Source: Burkholderiaceae bacterium | Lineage (GTDB): Bacteria > Pseudomonadota > Gammaproteobacteria > Burkholderiales > Burkholderiaceae_C | NCBI GenBank assembly: GCA_017992055.1 | Contig: JAGOPK010000005.1 | Coordinates: 248,001-312,000, forward strand | Length of the DNA stretch: 64,000 nucleotides | Reading direction: 5' to 3' | Shown: positions 41,591 to 55,657 of the stretch, piece by piece | How the letters are laid out: each line of letters begins with the position of its first letter | Numbering within the stretch: the stretch's first letter is position 1 | Notes under the pieces: generated by a model | What the model was told of the DNA's origin: nothing | Seen by the model: the letters and a program-made list of their open reading frames with translations, nothing else | Databases searched by the model: none | Program-made: the position numbers and the translations under genes

Positions 41591-42288
41591 AGCAGATCCC
41601 GCTGCCCATCGCGCCGCCGCCCGAGCAGGCCTTCGACGCGCTGCGCATCGGCCCCAATGCCGAGGCCGTGCAGCACCTGCGCGGCCTGGGCCTGGTGCCC
41701 GGCGGCACGGCGGCGGCGCCGGTCTACCTGTGGGGCGGCGCCGGCACCGGCAAGACACGGCTGCTGCATGCGCTGGCCGCGGCGCGCCAGGCCGATGGCG
41801 AGCGTGTCGGCTGGTTCGACGCCGCCACGCCGCTGCCCTGGACGCTGGACGAGGCCTGGGCCCTGGTCATCGTCGACCGCTGCGAGGCCCTGGATGCGCT
41901 GCGCCAGCAGGCGGCGTTTGCGCTGTTCGTCGATGCCGGTCACCATGGCGTGCAATGGGCGGCGGCCGGCCGGCTGCCGCCGGTGGACCTGCCGCTGCGC
42001 GACGATCTGCGCACCCGCCTGGGCTGGGGCCATGTGTTTGCGCTGCAGCCGCTGGGCGAGGGCGAGACCCGCGCCGCACTGCGCCGCGAGGCCGACCGCC
42101 GAGGCATTTTTCTTTCCGACGACGTGATGGACTATCTGTTGACGCGACTCGACCGCAACCTCGGCCATCTGATGGCCCTGCTCGACCGCCTGGACGGCTT
42201 TGCGCTGGCCGAGCAGCGCGCGGTGACCGTGCCCCTGGTGAAGAAGATGCTCAGCGAAGAAGCCCTGCTCAGCGGAGACACGCCATGA
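41587..42288 (+). CDS. hda: DnaA regulatory inactivator Hda
   Basis: A 233-residue DnaA-like AAA+ protein that, with the sliding clamp, stimulates hydrolysis of DnaA-bound ATP after initiation of replication. It begins KQIPLPIAPPPEQAF, where the short QxPLP-like segment near the start is the expected clamp-binding site. Walker A is LWGGAGTGKTRLLHAL. It lacks the DnaA DNA-binding domain. It overlaps perM and the HAD hydrolase gene by 4 bases each. Confidence 0.9.
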   Translation: MKQIPLPIAPPPEQAFDALRIGPNAEAVQHLRGLGLVPGGTAAAPVYLWGGAGTGKTRLLHALAAARQADGERVGWFDAATPLPWTLDEAWALVIVDRCEALDALRQQAAFALFVDAGHHGVQWAAAGRLPPVDLPLRDDLRTRLGWGHVFALQPLGEGETRAALRREADRRGIFLSDDVMDYLLTRLDRNLGHLMALLDRLDGFALAEQRAVTVPLVKKMLSEEALLSGDTP

Positions 42289-42974
42289 GCGCCGGCCGCA
42301 CCCTGGCCTTGTTCGACCTGGACGGCACGCTGATCGAGCAGGACTCCGACCATGCCTTCGGCGACTTCATGATCCGCCTGGGCTGGGTCGATGCCGAGCG
42401 CCACCGCCAGCGCAACGACGGCTTCTACCAGCAGTACCTGGCCGGCTGCCTGGACATCGACGACTACGTGGACTTCGCCACCAGCGCCTGGCGCCACCGC
42501 CCGCTGCACGAGCAGGAAGCGGCGCGCCAGCGCTTCATGGCCGAGGTCATGTCGCCGGCGATCCGGCCGCAGGCCCTGGCCCTGGTGCGCCAGCACCTGG
42601 ACGCCGGCGACCTGGTGGCCATCGTCACCGCCACCAACGAGTTCGTCACCCGGCCGATCGCCGCGGCCTTTGGCGTGCCGCACCTGATCGCGGTGGACCT
42701 GGAGCGTGACGGCCAGGGCCGTGCCACCGGCCGCATCCAGGGCGTGCCCTCGTTCCGCGAGGGCAAGATCGTGCGCGTGGACGACTGGCTGGCCGCCCAG
42801 GGCCTGCGCCTCGACGACTTCGCCCACAGCGTGTTCTACAGCGATTCCACCAACGACCTGCCGCTGCTCGAGCGTGTGCGCGAGCCGGTGGCCACCAACC
42901 CCGGCCCGGCCCTGGAGGCCATTGCGCAAGAGCGCGGCTGGCGCATCCTCAGACTGTTTGCAGAACAACCATGA
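42285..42974 (+). CDS. HAD-IB family phosphatase (SerB-like)
   Basis: A 229-residue haloacid-dehalogenase-type phosphatase. Motif I is LFDLDGTLIEQDSD with two aspartates, motif II is VTATNEFV, and motif III/IV is YSDSTNDLPLLE. It resembles phosphoserine phosphatase and histidinol-phosphatase-like proteins found between hda and pcnB in Burkholderiales; the true substrate is unknown. ATG at 42285 overlaps the hda stop and the pcnB ATG overlaps its own stop. Confidence 0.9.
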   Translation: MSAGRTLALFDLDGTLIEQDSDHAFGDFMIRLGWVDAERHRQRNDGFYQQYLAGCLDIDDYVDFATSAWRHRPLHEQEAARQRFMAEVMSPAIRPQALALVRQHLDAGDLVAIVTATNEFVTRPIAAAFGVPHLIAVDLERDGQGRATGRIQGVPSFREGKIVRVDDWLAAQGLRLDDFAHSVFYSDSTNDLPLLERVREPVATNPGPALEAIAQERGWRILRLFAEQP

Positions 42975-44635
42975 TCAAGAAGCTGATCCAGCGCCTGTTA
43001 GGTCAGGGCCAGGGCGAGGCCGCCACGGCAGCCAGCGCCGCGGTCACCGCCCCGGCCGCCACGCCCGGCGCCCCCGCCGCCCCGGCCCGCTCGCGCATCC
43101 CGCAGGGCCAGCGCGTCGAGGTGCCGGTGGCCGAGCACGGCATCGACCCCGACCTGCTGGACGAGCGGGCGGTGCGCGTGGTGCGCACGCTGCAGCAGGC
43201 CGGCCACGAGGCCTACATCGTCGGCGGCGCGGTGCGCGACCTGCTGGTCGGCCGCCGGCCGAAAGACTTCGACGTGGCCACCGACGCCACGCCCGAGCAG
43301 GTCAAGGCGCTGTTCCGCCGCGCCTTCATCATCGGCCGGCGCTTCCGCATCGTGCACGTGGTGCATGGCCGCGGCCGCGACCACGAGGTGATCGAGGTCT
43401 CGACCTTCCGTGCCTACCTCGACTCGGCCGATGCCACCCAGGTCGGTGGCAACGAGAAGACCAGCAAGGCCGAGCTGGCCGGCAGCGCCCATGCGGTGGA
43501 TGCCAGCGGCCGCGTGCTGCGCGACAACGTCTGGGGCCCGCAGATCGAGGACGCGGCGCGGCGCGACTTCAGCGTCAACGCCATGTACTACGACCCGGCC
43601 ACCCAGGTGGTGGTCGACTACCACGGCGGCCTGGCCGATGTGCGTGCCAAGCTGCTGCGCCTGATCGGCGACCCGGCCACGCGCTACCGCGAAGACCCGG
43701 TGCGCATCATCCGTGCCATGCGCTTCCAGGCCAAGCTGGGCTTCGAGCTGGAGGCCAGCACCGCGGCGCCGATTGCCGCCATCGCGCCGCAGCTGGCCGA
43801 GGTGCCGATCTCGCGCATGTTCGACGAGATGATCAAGCTGCTGCAGACTGGCCATGCGCTGTCCAGCCTCGACACCCTGCAGCGCCACGGCCTGCACCGC
43901 GGCGTGTTCCCGGTGCTGGACGCGGTGTTCGACGAGGCCCGCGCCTCCGAGCAGCGCATGGCCTTCGTGCGCCTGGCCCTGGCCGACACCGACCGCCGCG
44001 TCGGCGAGGGCAAGGCGGTGGCGCCCAGCTTCCTGCTCGCCTGCCTGCTGTGGCACGACGTGCTCGACGGCTGGAACGAGCGCCGCGCTGCCGGCGAGCA
44101 TGTGGTGCCGGCGCTGCAGCAGGCCATCGACGCGGTGTTCGATGCGCGCATCGGCGATGTCTCGGGCCGCGGCAAGCTGGGCGCCGACATGCGCGAGATC
44201 TGGATGATGCAGCCACGCTTCGAGCGCCGCCAGCCCAACACCGCCTTCTCGATGATCGAGCAGCCGCGCTACCGCGCCGGCTTCGACTTCCTGCGCCTGC
44301 GCGCCGACGTGGGCGAGGCGCCGGCCGAGCTGGCCGACTGGTGGGAAGACTTTGCGCTGGGCAGCGACGAGGACCGCGAGGCCCTGCTGGCCGCCGCGCG
44401 CGAAGCCCAGCGCCAGCCACCCAAGCGTGTGGCCAAGGCCAAGCCGGCGGCTCCGGCGGCCCCGGTCGCCGAAGCCGAAGCCGCCGCGGCGGACGCCGAC
44501 GACGGCGCCGACGCCGAGGATGGCGACGGTGCCGAAGCGCCGGCCGAAGCCGGCACGCCGGCCCGCAAGCGCCGCCGCCGCCGCCGCAAGCCGGCTGGCG
44601 AGCGGGGCGCCGCGCCGGCCGCTGACGGCGGTTGA
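42971..44635 (+). CDS. pcnB: Poly(A) polymerase I
   Basis: A 554-residue class II nucleotidyltransferase that adds poly(A) tails to RNA and promotes decay. The catalytic head is IVGGAVRDLLVGRRPKDFDVATDATPEQVK, with VIEVSTFRA and DARRRDFSVNA-like (AARRDFSVNAMYYDP) motifs and the YREDPVRIIRAMRF segment. A low-complexity Ala/Glu/Asp stretch (about 485-525) is followed by a very basic RKRRRRRRKP tail, probably for RNA binding. It overlaps the HAD gene and is followed by folK. Confidence 0.95.
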   Translation: MIKKLIQRLLGQGQGEAATAASAAVTAPAATPGAPAAPARSRIPQGQRVEVPVAEHGIDPDLLDERAVRVVRTLQQAGHEAYIVGGAVRDLLVGRRPKDFDVATDATPEQVKALFRRAFIIGRRFRIVHVVHGRGRDHEVIEVSTFRAYLDSADATQVGGNEKTSKAELAGSAHAVDASGRVLRDNVWGPQIEDAARRDFSVNAMYYDPATQVVVDYHGGLADVRAKLLRLIGDPATRYREDPVRIIRAMRFQAKLGFELEASTAAPIAAIAPQLAEVPISRMFDEMIKLLQTGHALSSLDTLQRHGLHRGVFPVLDAVFDEARASEQRMAFVRLALADTDRRVGEGKAVAPSFLLACLLWHDVLDGWNERRAAGEHVVPALQQAIDAVFDARIGDVSGRGKLGADMREIWMMQPRFERRQPNTAFSMIEQPRYRAGFDFLRLRADVGEAPAELADWWEDFALGSDEDREALLAAAREAQRQPPKRVAKAKPAAPAAPVAEAEAAAADADDGADAEDGDGAEAPAEAGTPARKRRRRRRKPAGERGAAPAADGG

Positions 44636-44671
44636 CGGCGGCTGAGGCCGCGCCGCCGTCCGGCCGCCGCC

Positions 44672-45190
44672 ATGCCACGCGCCTACATCGGCCTGGGCGC
44701 CAACCTTGGCGATCCCTGGCAGGCGCTGCGGGCCGCGCTGCAGGCCCTGGCGGCGCTGCCCGGCACGCGCCTGGTGGCGGTGTCGCCGGCCTACCGCAGC
44801 GCGCCGGTCGAGGCCAGCGGCCCCGACTTCCTGAATGCCGTGGCCGCGCTGGACACAGCGCTGGCGCCGCTGGCCCTGCTCGATGCGCTGCAGGCCATCG
44901 AGGCCGCGCAGGGCCGTGAGCGCCCCTACCGCAACGCGCCGCGCACGCTGGACCTGGACCTGCTGCTGTACGGCGATCTGCGCCTGCACAGCCAGCGCCT
45001 GAGCCTGCCGCATCCGCGGCTGCAGCAGCGGGCCTTCGTGCTGCGGCCGCTGCTGGACTTGGCGCCCGATCTGGCCGTGCCCGGCCTGGGCGCCCTGGCC
45101 CGCCACCTGCCCGGGGTGGCCGGCCAGCGCCTGCTGCGGGAAAACGCCCGCTTACAATCCGCGGATGACGGTCCGGTGACGGACCTGTGA
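44672..45190 (+). CDS. folK: 2-amino-4-hydroxy-6-hydroxymethyldihydropteridine pyrophosphokinase
   Basis: A 172-residue folate-pathway enzyme. It begins [20 protein letters not shown] and carries the signature [15 protein letters not shown], then [23 protein letters not shown]. The start at 44672 gives the expected N-terminus. It follows pcnB after 36 bases and closes the housekeeping operon. A possible -10 box for the next gene (TACAAT, 45154-45159) lies inside its 3' end. Confidence 0.95.
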   Translation: MPRAYIGLGANLGDPWQALRAALQALAALPGTRLVAVSPAYRSAPVEASGPDFLNAVAALDTALAPLALLDALQAIEAAQGRERPYRNAPRTLDLDLLLYGDLRLHSQRLSLPHPRLQQRAFVLRPLLDLAPDLAVPGLGALARHLPGVAGQRLLRENARLQSADDGPVTDL

Positions 45191-45258
45191 CAGCCGCTGG
45201 CCGGCTGCTGCACGCCCCCCGGTGGCCGCCCTGGCCGCCCCCCTCCGGAGACACCCCC

Positions 45259-45906
45259 ATGCTGTTCGGCAAGCTGCTGCCGCGCGAAGGCAATTTTTTC
45301 GCCCTATTCAACGAGCACGGCACCCACATCGCCGAGGGCGCACGCGCCTTCCAGGCCATGGTGCTGAACTATGCCGACCTGCCCGAGCGCGAGAAGTACG
45401 CCGGCGAGGTCGACCATGCCGAGAAGCAGGCCGACCGCATCACCGCCGAGGTCAACCGCCTGCTGCACAAGACCTTCATCACGCCGATCGACCGCGAGCA
45501 GATCCACGGCCTGATCAATGCGATGGACGACATCCTCGACCTGCTGCAGGACTCGGCCGAGGTGATGGCGCTGTACGACCTGCAGCGCATGAACGAGGAC
45601 GTGGCGCGGCTGTCCGAGATCAGCGTCAAGTGCTGCGAGCGGGTGCAGCATGCGGTCAGCCTGCTGGCCAAGCTCAGCCAGCCGGCGGTGGCCGAGGCGG
45701 CGCTGAAGACCTGCGAAGAGATCGACAAGCTCGAAAGCGATGCCGACCGGGTGATGCGCGCGGCCATGAGCCGGCTGTTCCGCGACAACATCGAGGTGCG
45801 CGAGCTGATCAAGCTGAAGGCGGTCTACGAGCACCTGGAGTCCATCTCCGACCGCTGCGAGGACGTGGCCAACATCATCGAGGGCATCGTCCTCGAGAAC
45901 TCCTGA
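45259..45906 (+). CDS. DUF47 (PhoU-like) phosphate transport accessory protein
   Basis: A 215-residue all-helical PhoU-like protein (LLPREGNFFALFNEH, HAEKQADRITAEVNRLLHKTFITPIDREQIHGLINAMDDILD, LESISDRCEDVANIIEGIVLEN). Such proteins are encoded with and thought to control PiT phosphate transporters. It precedes the pit gene by 25 bases. The ATG at 45259 follows a CCGGAG ribosome site and matches the family N-terminus. Confidence 0.93.
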   Translation: MLFGKLLPREGNFFALFNEHGTHIAEGARAFQAMVLNYADLPEREKYAGEVDHAEKQADRITAEVNRLLHKTFITPIDREQIHGLINAMDDILDLLQDSAEVMALYDLQRMNEDVARLSEISVKCCERVQHAVSLLAKLSQPAVAEAALKTCEEIDKLESDADRVMRAAMSRLFRDNIEVRELIKLKAVYEHLESISDRCEDVANIIEGIVLENS

Positions 45907-45931
45907 TCCGGCGCGCGCGCTCCACGACGCC

Positions 45932-46942
45932 ATGCAAACGGTTCAGGTTGCTTTCTGGGTCATCGCGCTGCTGGTGCTGCTGGCGCTGGCCTTCGATTTC
46001 ATGAACGGCTTCCACGATGCGGCGAACTCCATCGCCACCGTGGTCTCCACCGGCGTGCTCAAGCCGCAGCAGGCGGTGCTGTTCGCGGCCTTCTTCAACG
46101 TCGTCGCCATCGCCGTGTTCCACCTCAAGGTGGCGGCCACGGTGGGCAAGGGCATTGCCGACGCCGGCGTGATCGACCCGCATGTGGTGTTCGGCGCCCT
46201 GGTCGGCGCCATCAGCTGGAACATCATCACCTGGTGGTACGGCATCCCGTCGTCGAGCTCGCATGCGCTGATCGGCGGCATCGTCGGCGCGGTCATCGCC
46301 AAGGCCGGCACCGGCGCGCTGATCGGCTCCGGCGTGCTGAAGACGGTGGTCTTCATCTTCGTCTCGCCGACGCTGGGCTTTGTGCTGGGCTCGCTGATGA
46401 TGGTGCTGGTGGCCTGGGTCTGCCGGCGCACGCCACCGCTGAAGGTGGACAAATGGTTCCGGCGGCTGCAACTGGTGTCGGCCGGCCTGTATTCGCTGGG
46501 CCATGGCGGCAACGATGCGCAGAAGACCATCGGCATCATCTGGATGCTGCTGATCGCCACCGGCTACATCGGCGCCACGGCCGACATGCCGCCGGCCTGG
46601 GTGATCTGGAGCTGCTACCTGGCCATCGGCCTGGGCACCATGTTCGGCGGCTGGCGCATCGTCAAGACCATGGGCCAGAAGATCACCAAGCTCAAGCCGG
46701 TGGGTGGCTTCTGTGCCGAGACCGGCGGTGCGATCACGCTGTTCCTGGCCTCGGCCATCGGCGTGCCGGTCAGCACCACGCACACCATCACCGGCGCCAT
46801 CGTCGGCGTGGGCTCGGTGCGCAATGCCTCGGCTGTGCGCTGGGGCGTGGCCGGCAACATCGTCTGGGCCTGGATCCTGACCATTCCCGCCTCGGCCTTC
46901 GTCGCCGGCCTGGCCTACTGGATCAGCCTGCAGATCTTCTGA
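45932..46942 (+). CDS. pit: Low-affinity inorganic phosphate transporter, PiT family
   Basis: A 336-residue membrane protein with about ten helices. The two signature repeats are visible: LAFDFMNGFHDAANSIATVV at the start and SAGLYSLGHGGNDAQKTIGII in the middle; PSSSSHALIGGIVG and PVSTTHTITGAIVG flank the transport path. It takes up phosphate or metal-phosphate with protons. Cotranscribed with its DUF47 partner. Confidence 0.95.
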   Translation: MQTVQVAFWVIALLVLLALAFDFMNGFHDAANSIATVVSTGVLKPQQAVLFAAFFNVVAIAVFHLKVAATVGKGIADAGVIDPHVVFGALVGAISWNIITWWYGIPSSSSHALIGGIVGAVIAKAGTGALIGSGVLKTVVFIFVSPTLGFVLGSLMMVLVAWVCRRTPPLKVDKWFRRLQLVSAGLYSLGHGGNDAQKTIGIIWMLLIATGYIGATADMPPAWVIWSCYLAIGLGTMFGGWRIVKTMGQKITKLKPVGGFCAETGGAITLFLASAIGVPVSTTHTITGAIVGVGSVRNASAVRWGVAGNIVWAWILTIPASAFVAGLAYWISLQIF

Positions 46943-46966
46943 AGAACAGGCCCTAGACTGCGGCCC

Positions 46967-47439
46967 ATGTCGCAGTACACCGCCACCATCGCCTGGCAGC
47001 GCGGCGAGCAGCCGTTTGCCGACCGCCGCTACAGCCGCGCCCACCGCTGGCGCTTCGATGGCGGGCTGGACCTGCCGGGCTCCTCGTCGCCCCAGGTGGT
47101 GCCGCTGCCGATGTCGGACGCCGCGGCGGTGGATCCCGAGGAGGCCTTCGTGGCCTCGCTGTCCAGCTGCCACCTGCTGTGGTTCCTGGACCTGGCCTGC
47201 CGCGCCGGCTGGATCGTCGATGCCTACGACGACGCGGCCAGCGGCGTGCTGGCTCGCGATGCCGAGGGCAAGCTGGCCATGACCGAGGTGACCCTGCGCC
47301 CGCGCGTGCGCTTTGCCGGCCCGCGCCGGCCCGACGAGGCCGAGCACCAGCGCCTGCACCATGCGGCGCACGAGGCCTGCTTCATCGCCAACTCGGTGAA
47401 GACCCAGGTGCGCTGCGAGCCGCAGCTGGACGCCGGCAC

Positions 47440-47443
<4 letters not shown>
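46967..47443 (+). CDS. OsmC-family peroxide-reducing protein
   Basis: A 158-residue OsmC/Ohr-fold protein. The catalytic pair is visible: Cys65 in SLSSCHLLWFLDLACRAG and a second Cys near residue 144 in HEACFIANSVKTQVR. It probably reduces organic peroxides with thiols. Its last 4 bases overlap the end of the converging histidine kinase gene. Confidence 0.92.
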
Positions 47444-49289
<1,846 letters not shown>

Positions 49290-49293
<4 letters not shown>

Positions 49294-50135
49294 AGATCGG
49301 TGCGCAGCTTCCACAGCTCGGGAAACAGCACCACGTCCAGCATGCGCTGCAGGTAGCCGACGCCGCTGGTGCCGCCGGTGCCGGTCTTGCGGCCGATGAT
49401 GCGCGACACCGTGGTCAGGTGGCGGAAGCGCCACAGCCGGAAGGCATCTTCCAGATCGGTCAGCTCCTCGCCCAGCTGGTACAGGTCCCAGTGCGCCTCG
49501 GGATCGCGGTAGACCACCAGCCAGGCCTGTTCGACGGCCGGGTCCTCGGCATGCGGCCGGGTCCAGTCGCGCTGCAGGCAGTGCGCCGGCACGGCCAGGC
49601 CGCGGCGCGCCAGCAGGCGCAGCGACTCGTCGTAGAGGCTGGGCGCCTGCCAGGCGGCCTGCACCTCGGCCAGCCGGTCCGGATGGTGGGCATGGGGCTG
49701 CAGCATGGCCGCGCTCTTGTTGCCCAGCATGAACTCGATGCAGCGGTACTGCCAGCTCTGGAAGCCCGAGCTCTTGCCCAGGTAGGGGCGGATGGCGCTG
49801 TATTCGGGCGGCGTCATGGTCGCCAGCACGTCCCAGGCATGCACCAGCTGCTCCATGATGCGGCTGACGCGGGCCAGCATCTTGAAGGCCGGCGCCAGCC
49901 GGTCGTCGGCCACCGCCGCCACCGCCGCACGAAGCTCGTGCAGCATCAGCTTCATCCACAGCTCCGAGGTCTGGTGCTGCACGATGAACAGCATCTCGTC
50001 GTGCGCCGGCGACAGCGGCTTCTGCGCCGACAGCACCTGGTCCAGGCCCAGGTAGTCGCCGTAGCTCATGTCGCGCGAGAAGTCGAGCTGGGCGCTCTCG
50101 CGGTCGTGGTCGTGGCCGTGTTCGGGGCTGCTCAT
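49290..50135 (-). CDS. kynA: Tryptophan 2,3-dioxygenase
   Basis: A 281-residue heme dioxygenase that opens tryptophan to N-formylkynurenine. Family motifs are [92 protein letters not shown]. The N-terminus is rich in His and acidic residues ([13 protein letters not shown]). ATG at 50135 overlaps the kynU stop. It is the first enzyme of the kynBUA pathway but the third gene in order. Confidence 0.97.
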
Positions 50136-51430
50136 GTCACCAGGCTCCGCTGTGCAAACCGGGGCTGGCGCCATTCGCCACTGTCCAGCACCTGGCGCAG
50201 TTGCTCCACCGCATCCCAGACGTCGACATAGCGGGTGTACAGCGGCGTGACGCCGAAGCGCAGGATGTCTGGCGCAGTGCCTTGCCCGGGCGCATCACCG
50301 GCGCGGAAGTCGCCGACCACGTTGCGTGTGATCAGCGCCTGCACGATGGCATAGGCTCCTTCCGCTCGGGCCAGGCAGACCTGGCTGCCGCGCCGCCCAT
50401 CGTCGGCCGGCGAGGCGATGGCCAGGCCGTGGTCGGCGCAGCGCTCGTTCACCAGCTCGGCAAACAGCCGCGTCAGCGCCAGCGACTTGCTGCGCAGCGC
50501 CGCCAGGCCGCCCAGCGCCTCGGCGGCCAGCAGCGTGTCGACGCCGACCTCCAGCGCGGCCATGGCGATGACGCCGGGCGTGCCGCACAGATAGCGGCCG
50601 ATGCCCGGCGCCGGCTGGTAGTCGGGCGTGAAGGCAAACGGCGCCGCATGGCCCAGCCAGCCCGACAGCGGCTGGCGGAAGCGCCCGGCCAGGCCCGGCC
50701 GCACCCAGACGAAGGCCGGCGCGCCGGGGCCGCCGTTCAGGTACTTGTAGCCGCAGCCGATGGCGAAATCGGCGCCGTCGCCGTTCAGCGCCACCGGCAG
50801 CGCGCCGGCCGAATGCGCCAGGTCCCACACGCTCAGCGCGCCGGCCTGGCGGGCCAGCGCCGACAGCGCCGCCATGTCGTGCAGCCAGCCGGTGCGGTAG
50901 TTGACCTGCGTGAGCATCAGCACCGCGCAGCCGGCATCGTCGTTGGCCGTGATCGCCGCCGGCAGGGCCTCGGGCCGCTCCACCAGGCGCAGCGTGCAGC
51001 CGTGCTGCTCGGCCAGGCTTTGCGCGATGTACAGGTCGGTGGGGAAGTTGTGGCGCTCGCTGACGATGACGCGCTTGTGCGGCTGGTCCTGCCGCTGCAT
51101 GGCCAGCGCCGCCGCCAGCACCTTGTAGAGGTTGACCGAGGTCGAATCGGCCGCCACCACCTCGCCGGGCCCGGCGCCGACCAGCCGCGCGATCTTGTCG
51201 CCCACGCGCTGCGGCAGCGTCATCCAGCCGGCGGTGTTCCAGCTGGCGATCAAGCCCTGGCCCCATTCGTCCTCGACCACCTGGCGCACACGCTCGGGCG
51301 TGGCGCGTGGCATCACGCCCAGCGAATTGCCGTCCAGGTAGATCAGGCCCTCGGGCAGGTGGAACTGCTCGCGCAGCGGCGCCAGCGGGTCGCCGGCGTC
51401 CAGCGCCAGCGCTTGCTCTCTTGTCGTCAT
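50132..51430 (-). CDS. kynU: Kynureninase
   Basis: A 432-residue PLP enzyme that splits kynurenine to anthranilate and alanine. It shows [52 protein letters not shown] and the PLP-lysine motif [16 protein letters not shown]. The ATG at 51430 gives the normal [12 protein letters not shown] start. It lies between kynB and kynA in one transcription unit. Confidence 0.97.
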   Translation of the reverse strand: MTTREQALALDAGDPLAPLREQFHLPEGLIYLDGNSLGVMPRATPERVRQVVEDEWGQGLIASWNTAGWMTLPQRVGDKIARLVGAGPGEVVAADSTSVNLYKVLAAALAMQRQDQPHKRVIVSERHNFPTDLYIAQSLAEQHGCTLRLVERPEALPAAITANDDAGCAVLMLTQVNYRTGWLHDMAALSALARQAGALSVWDLAHSAGALPVALNGDGADFAIGCGYKYLNGGPGAPAFVWVRPGLAGRFRQPLSGWLGHAAPFAFTPDYQPAPGIGRYLCGTPGVIAMAALEVGVDTLLAAEALGGLAALRSKSLALTRLFAELVNERCADHGLAIASPADDGRRGSQVCLARAEGAYAIVQALITRNVVGDFRAGDAPGQGTAPDILRFGVTPLYTRYVDVWDAVEQLRQVLDSGEWRQPRFAQRSLVT

Positions 51431-51440
51431 GGCAGGTCTT

Positions 51441-52070
51441 TCAAAGTTCGCGCAGCACCGCGCGAACGGGCGAGGCATCGGCCGTCACCAGCTTCAGCGG
51501 CAGCGCGATCAGCTCGTAGTCGCCTTCGGCCACCTCGTCCAGCACCAGGTTCTCCAGCACGCGCAGGTCGCGGCGGCGGATCACCTGGTGGCTGTCCAGG
51601 GTCTTGCTGTCGGCGGGGTCGATGCTGGCGGTGTCGATGCCGATCAGCCGCACGCCGGCATCGGCCAGGCGCTCGATGGTGGCGGGCGCAAAGGCCGCCA
51701 GCTGCGGGTCCCAGGCGCTGGGCGCTTGCCGGTAGCTGCGCACCAGCACCCGCGGCGGCAGGTCGGGCGTGATCGCATGCGCCAGGTCATCCCACTGCAG
51801 CAGCGGGCCGCGGGCGATGGCATGGATCACGCGGCAGCGGCCCAGGTAGGGCGCCAGGTCCAGCAGGCCCACCGGCGTGCCGCCGGCTGCATAGTGCAGC
51901 GGCGCATCGGCATGGGCGCCGGTGTGCGGGCTGAGCTTGAGCGTGCTGACGTTGACCGGGCAGTCCGGCCCCAGGGTCCAGGACCAGCTCAGTTCGAACG
52001 GGGCGTCGCCGGGGAACACCGGCGAGCCGGCATGCACGGGAGGCGAGATGTCCCACAGGCGGCGCGTCAT
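51441..52070 (-). CDS. kynB: Kynurenine formamidase
   Basis: A 209-residue cyclase-like metal-dependent hydrolase that converts N-formylkynurenine to kynurenine. It has WDISPPVHAGSPVFPGD, the metal-binding HTGAHADAPLHY, and IGIDTASIDPADSKTLDSHQ. It begins the kyn genes and ends 10 bases before kynU. Its start is 13 bases after the stop of the retropepsin gene, so it may belong to a longer unit starting at yajQ. Confidence 0.95.
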   Translation of the reverse strand: MTRRLWDISPPVHAGSPVFPGDAPFELSWSWTLGPDCPVNVSTLKLSPHTGAHADAPLHYAAGGTPVGLLDLAPYLGRCRVIHAIARGPLLQWDDLAHAITPDLPPRVLVRSYRQAPSAWDPQLAAFAPATIERLADAGVRLIGIDTASIDPADSKTLDSHQVIRRRDLRVLENLVLDEVAEGDYELIALPLKLVTADASPVRAVLREL

Positions 52071-52083
52071 CGCGCCATCATAG

Positions 52084-52734
52084 TCAGGGCTTCTTCTCCA
52101 GCCGCATCAGATCGCCGTCGCGGCGCATCACGAAGCGGTCGAGAAAGCTGTTGCCGAGCAGGATCATCGGCATCTCGGCCGGCACCACTGAGGCGCGCAC
52201 ATTGGCCACCTCCACCGCGCCGACCTTCACCGAGCTCAGCGTCAGCACATGCACGGGCACGGTGCCGTTGGCGGTCTGGCTCAGTGCGCGCTGGCCGCTC
52301 TTCCAGTCCAGGCCGATGCGGTTGGCCTCGGCCTGGCTCAGCGAGATGCTGGTGGCGCCGGTGTCGACCATGAACTGCACGGCCTTGCCGTTGATGCGGC
52401 CCTCGGTGCTGAAGTGGCCGCCGGGGCCCACCGGCAGCACGATCACGCTGCCGGCGCTGGCGGCCTCGCCGGGCGGGCCCAGCTGCGCCGGCGTGCCGCC
52501 CAGGCGCAGCTGCTGGCGCAGGCCGCCCAGCTCGATCTCGGCCTCGCCGGCGCCCAGGCGCTTGAGCGTCACGCCGCGGGCGCTGGCGCCCACGGCCAGC
52601 GTGTGCGGCTGGCCGTCGATGACCAGCAGGGCCTTGGCGCTGCCGATCTGGCCGGCCAGCGTCACCGACTGGGCGCAGGCCGCGCCGATGCCGGCCGCGA
52701 GGCCCAGGCACAGCAAGGCGCCGCGCAGCCGCAT
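52084..52734 (-). CDS. Exported retropepsin-like aspartic protease (clan AA)
   Basis: A 216-residue protein with a signal peptide (GALLCLGLAAGIGAACAQ). The C-terminal half is a single retropepsin domain of the TIGR02281 type: GKAVQFMVDTGATSISLS carries the catalytic Asp-Thr-Gly, and MILLGNSFLDRF is the typical follow-on. The N-terminal half is a short beta domain. It would act as a dimer in the periplasm; substrates are unknown. Confidence 0.88.
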   Translation of the reverse strand: MRLRGALLCLGLAAGIGAACAQSVTLAGQIGSAKALLVIDGQPHTLAVGASARGVTLKRLGAGEAEIELGGLRQQLRLGGTPAQLGPPGEAASAGSVIVLPVGPGGHFSTEGRINGKAVQFMVDTGATSISLSQAEANRIGLDWKSGQRALSQTANGTVPVHVLTLSSVKVGAVEVANVRASVVPAEMPMILLGNSFLDRFVMRRDGDLMRLEKKP

Positions 52735-52744
52735 CGCCGGGCCC

Positions 52745-53245
52745 TCAGTCCCTGAAGTTGTTGAAGGACAGCGGCAGGTCGGCCACTTCCTTGCGCAGCA
52801 GCGCGATCGCCGCCTGCAGGTCGTCGCGCTTGGCGCCGGACACGCGCACCGTGTCGCCCTGGATCGCGCCCTGCACCTTGAGCTTGCTGGCCTTCAGCGC
52901 GGCCTGGATCTTCTTGCCGGTGTCGCTGTCCACGCCCTGGCGCACCTTGAGCTGCTGGCGCACCTTGTCGCCGCCCATCTTCTCGATCTTGGCGTCCAGC
53001 TCGATGAAGCGGATGTCGATGCCACGCTTGCTCAGCTTGGCCAGCAGCAGGTCACGCACCTGGGCGATCTGGAAGTCGCTGTCGGCATGCAGCACCAGCG
53101 TGCGCTCCTTGCCCTGCTCGGTGTGCTCGACCTTGGCCGCCGAGCCCTTGAAGTCGAAGCGCGTGCCGATCTCCTTGTTGCTCTGGTCGACGGCATTGCG
53201 CAGTTCCACGAGATCGGGTTCGAGGACGGTGTCGAAGCTGGGCAT
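52745..53245 (-). CDS. YajQ-family nucleotide-binding protein
   Basis: A 166-residue member of the YajQ/DUF520 family, two ferredoxin-like folds. Motifs are [41 protein letters not shown] and [12 protein letters not shown]. Some homologues bind cyclic di-GMP and act on gene expression (Xanthomonas), others bind nucleic acid; which applies here is unknown. It is the first gene of the run leading to the kyn genes, 10 bases before the retropepsin gene. Confidence 0.93.
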   Translation of the reverse strand: MPSFDTVLEPDLVELRNAVDQSNKEIGTRFDFKGSAAKVEHTEQGKERTLVLHADSDFQIAQVRDLLLAKLSKRGIDIRFIELDAKIEKMGGDKVRQQLKVRQGVDSDTGKKIQAALKASKLKVQGAIQGDTVRVSGAKRDDLQAAIALLRKEVADLPLSFNNFRD

Positions 53246-53293
53246 GGCGGCAGGATGGAACGCGGGTGGGGAGCCGAAAATTCTGCCATGCCG

Positions 53294-55653
<2,360 letters not shown>

Positions 55654-55657
<4 letters not shown>

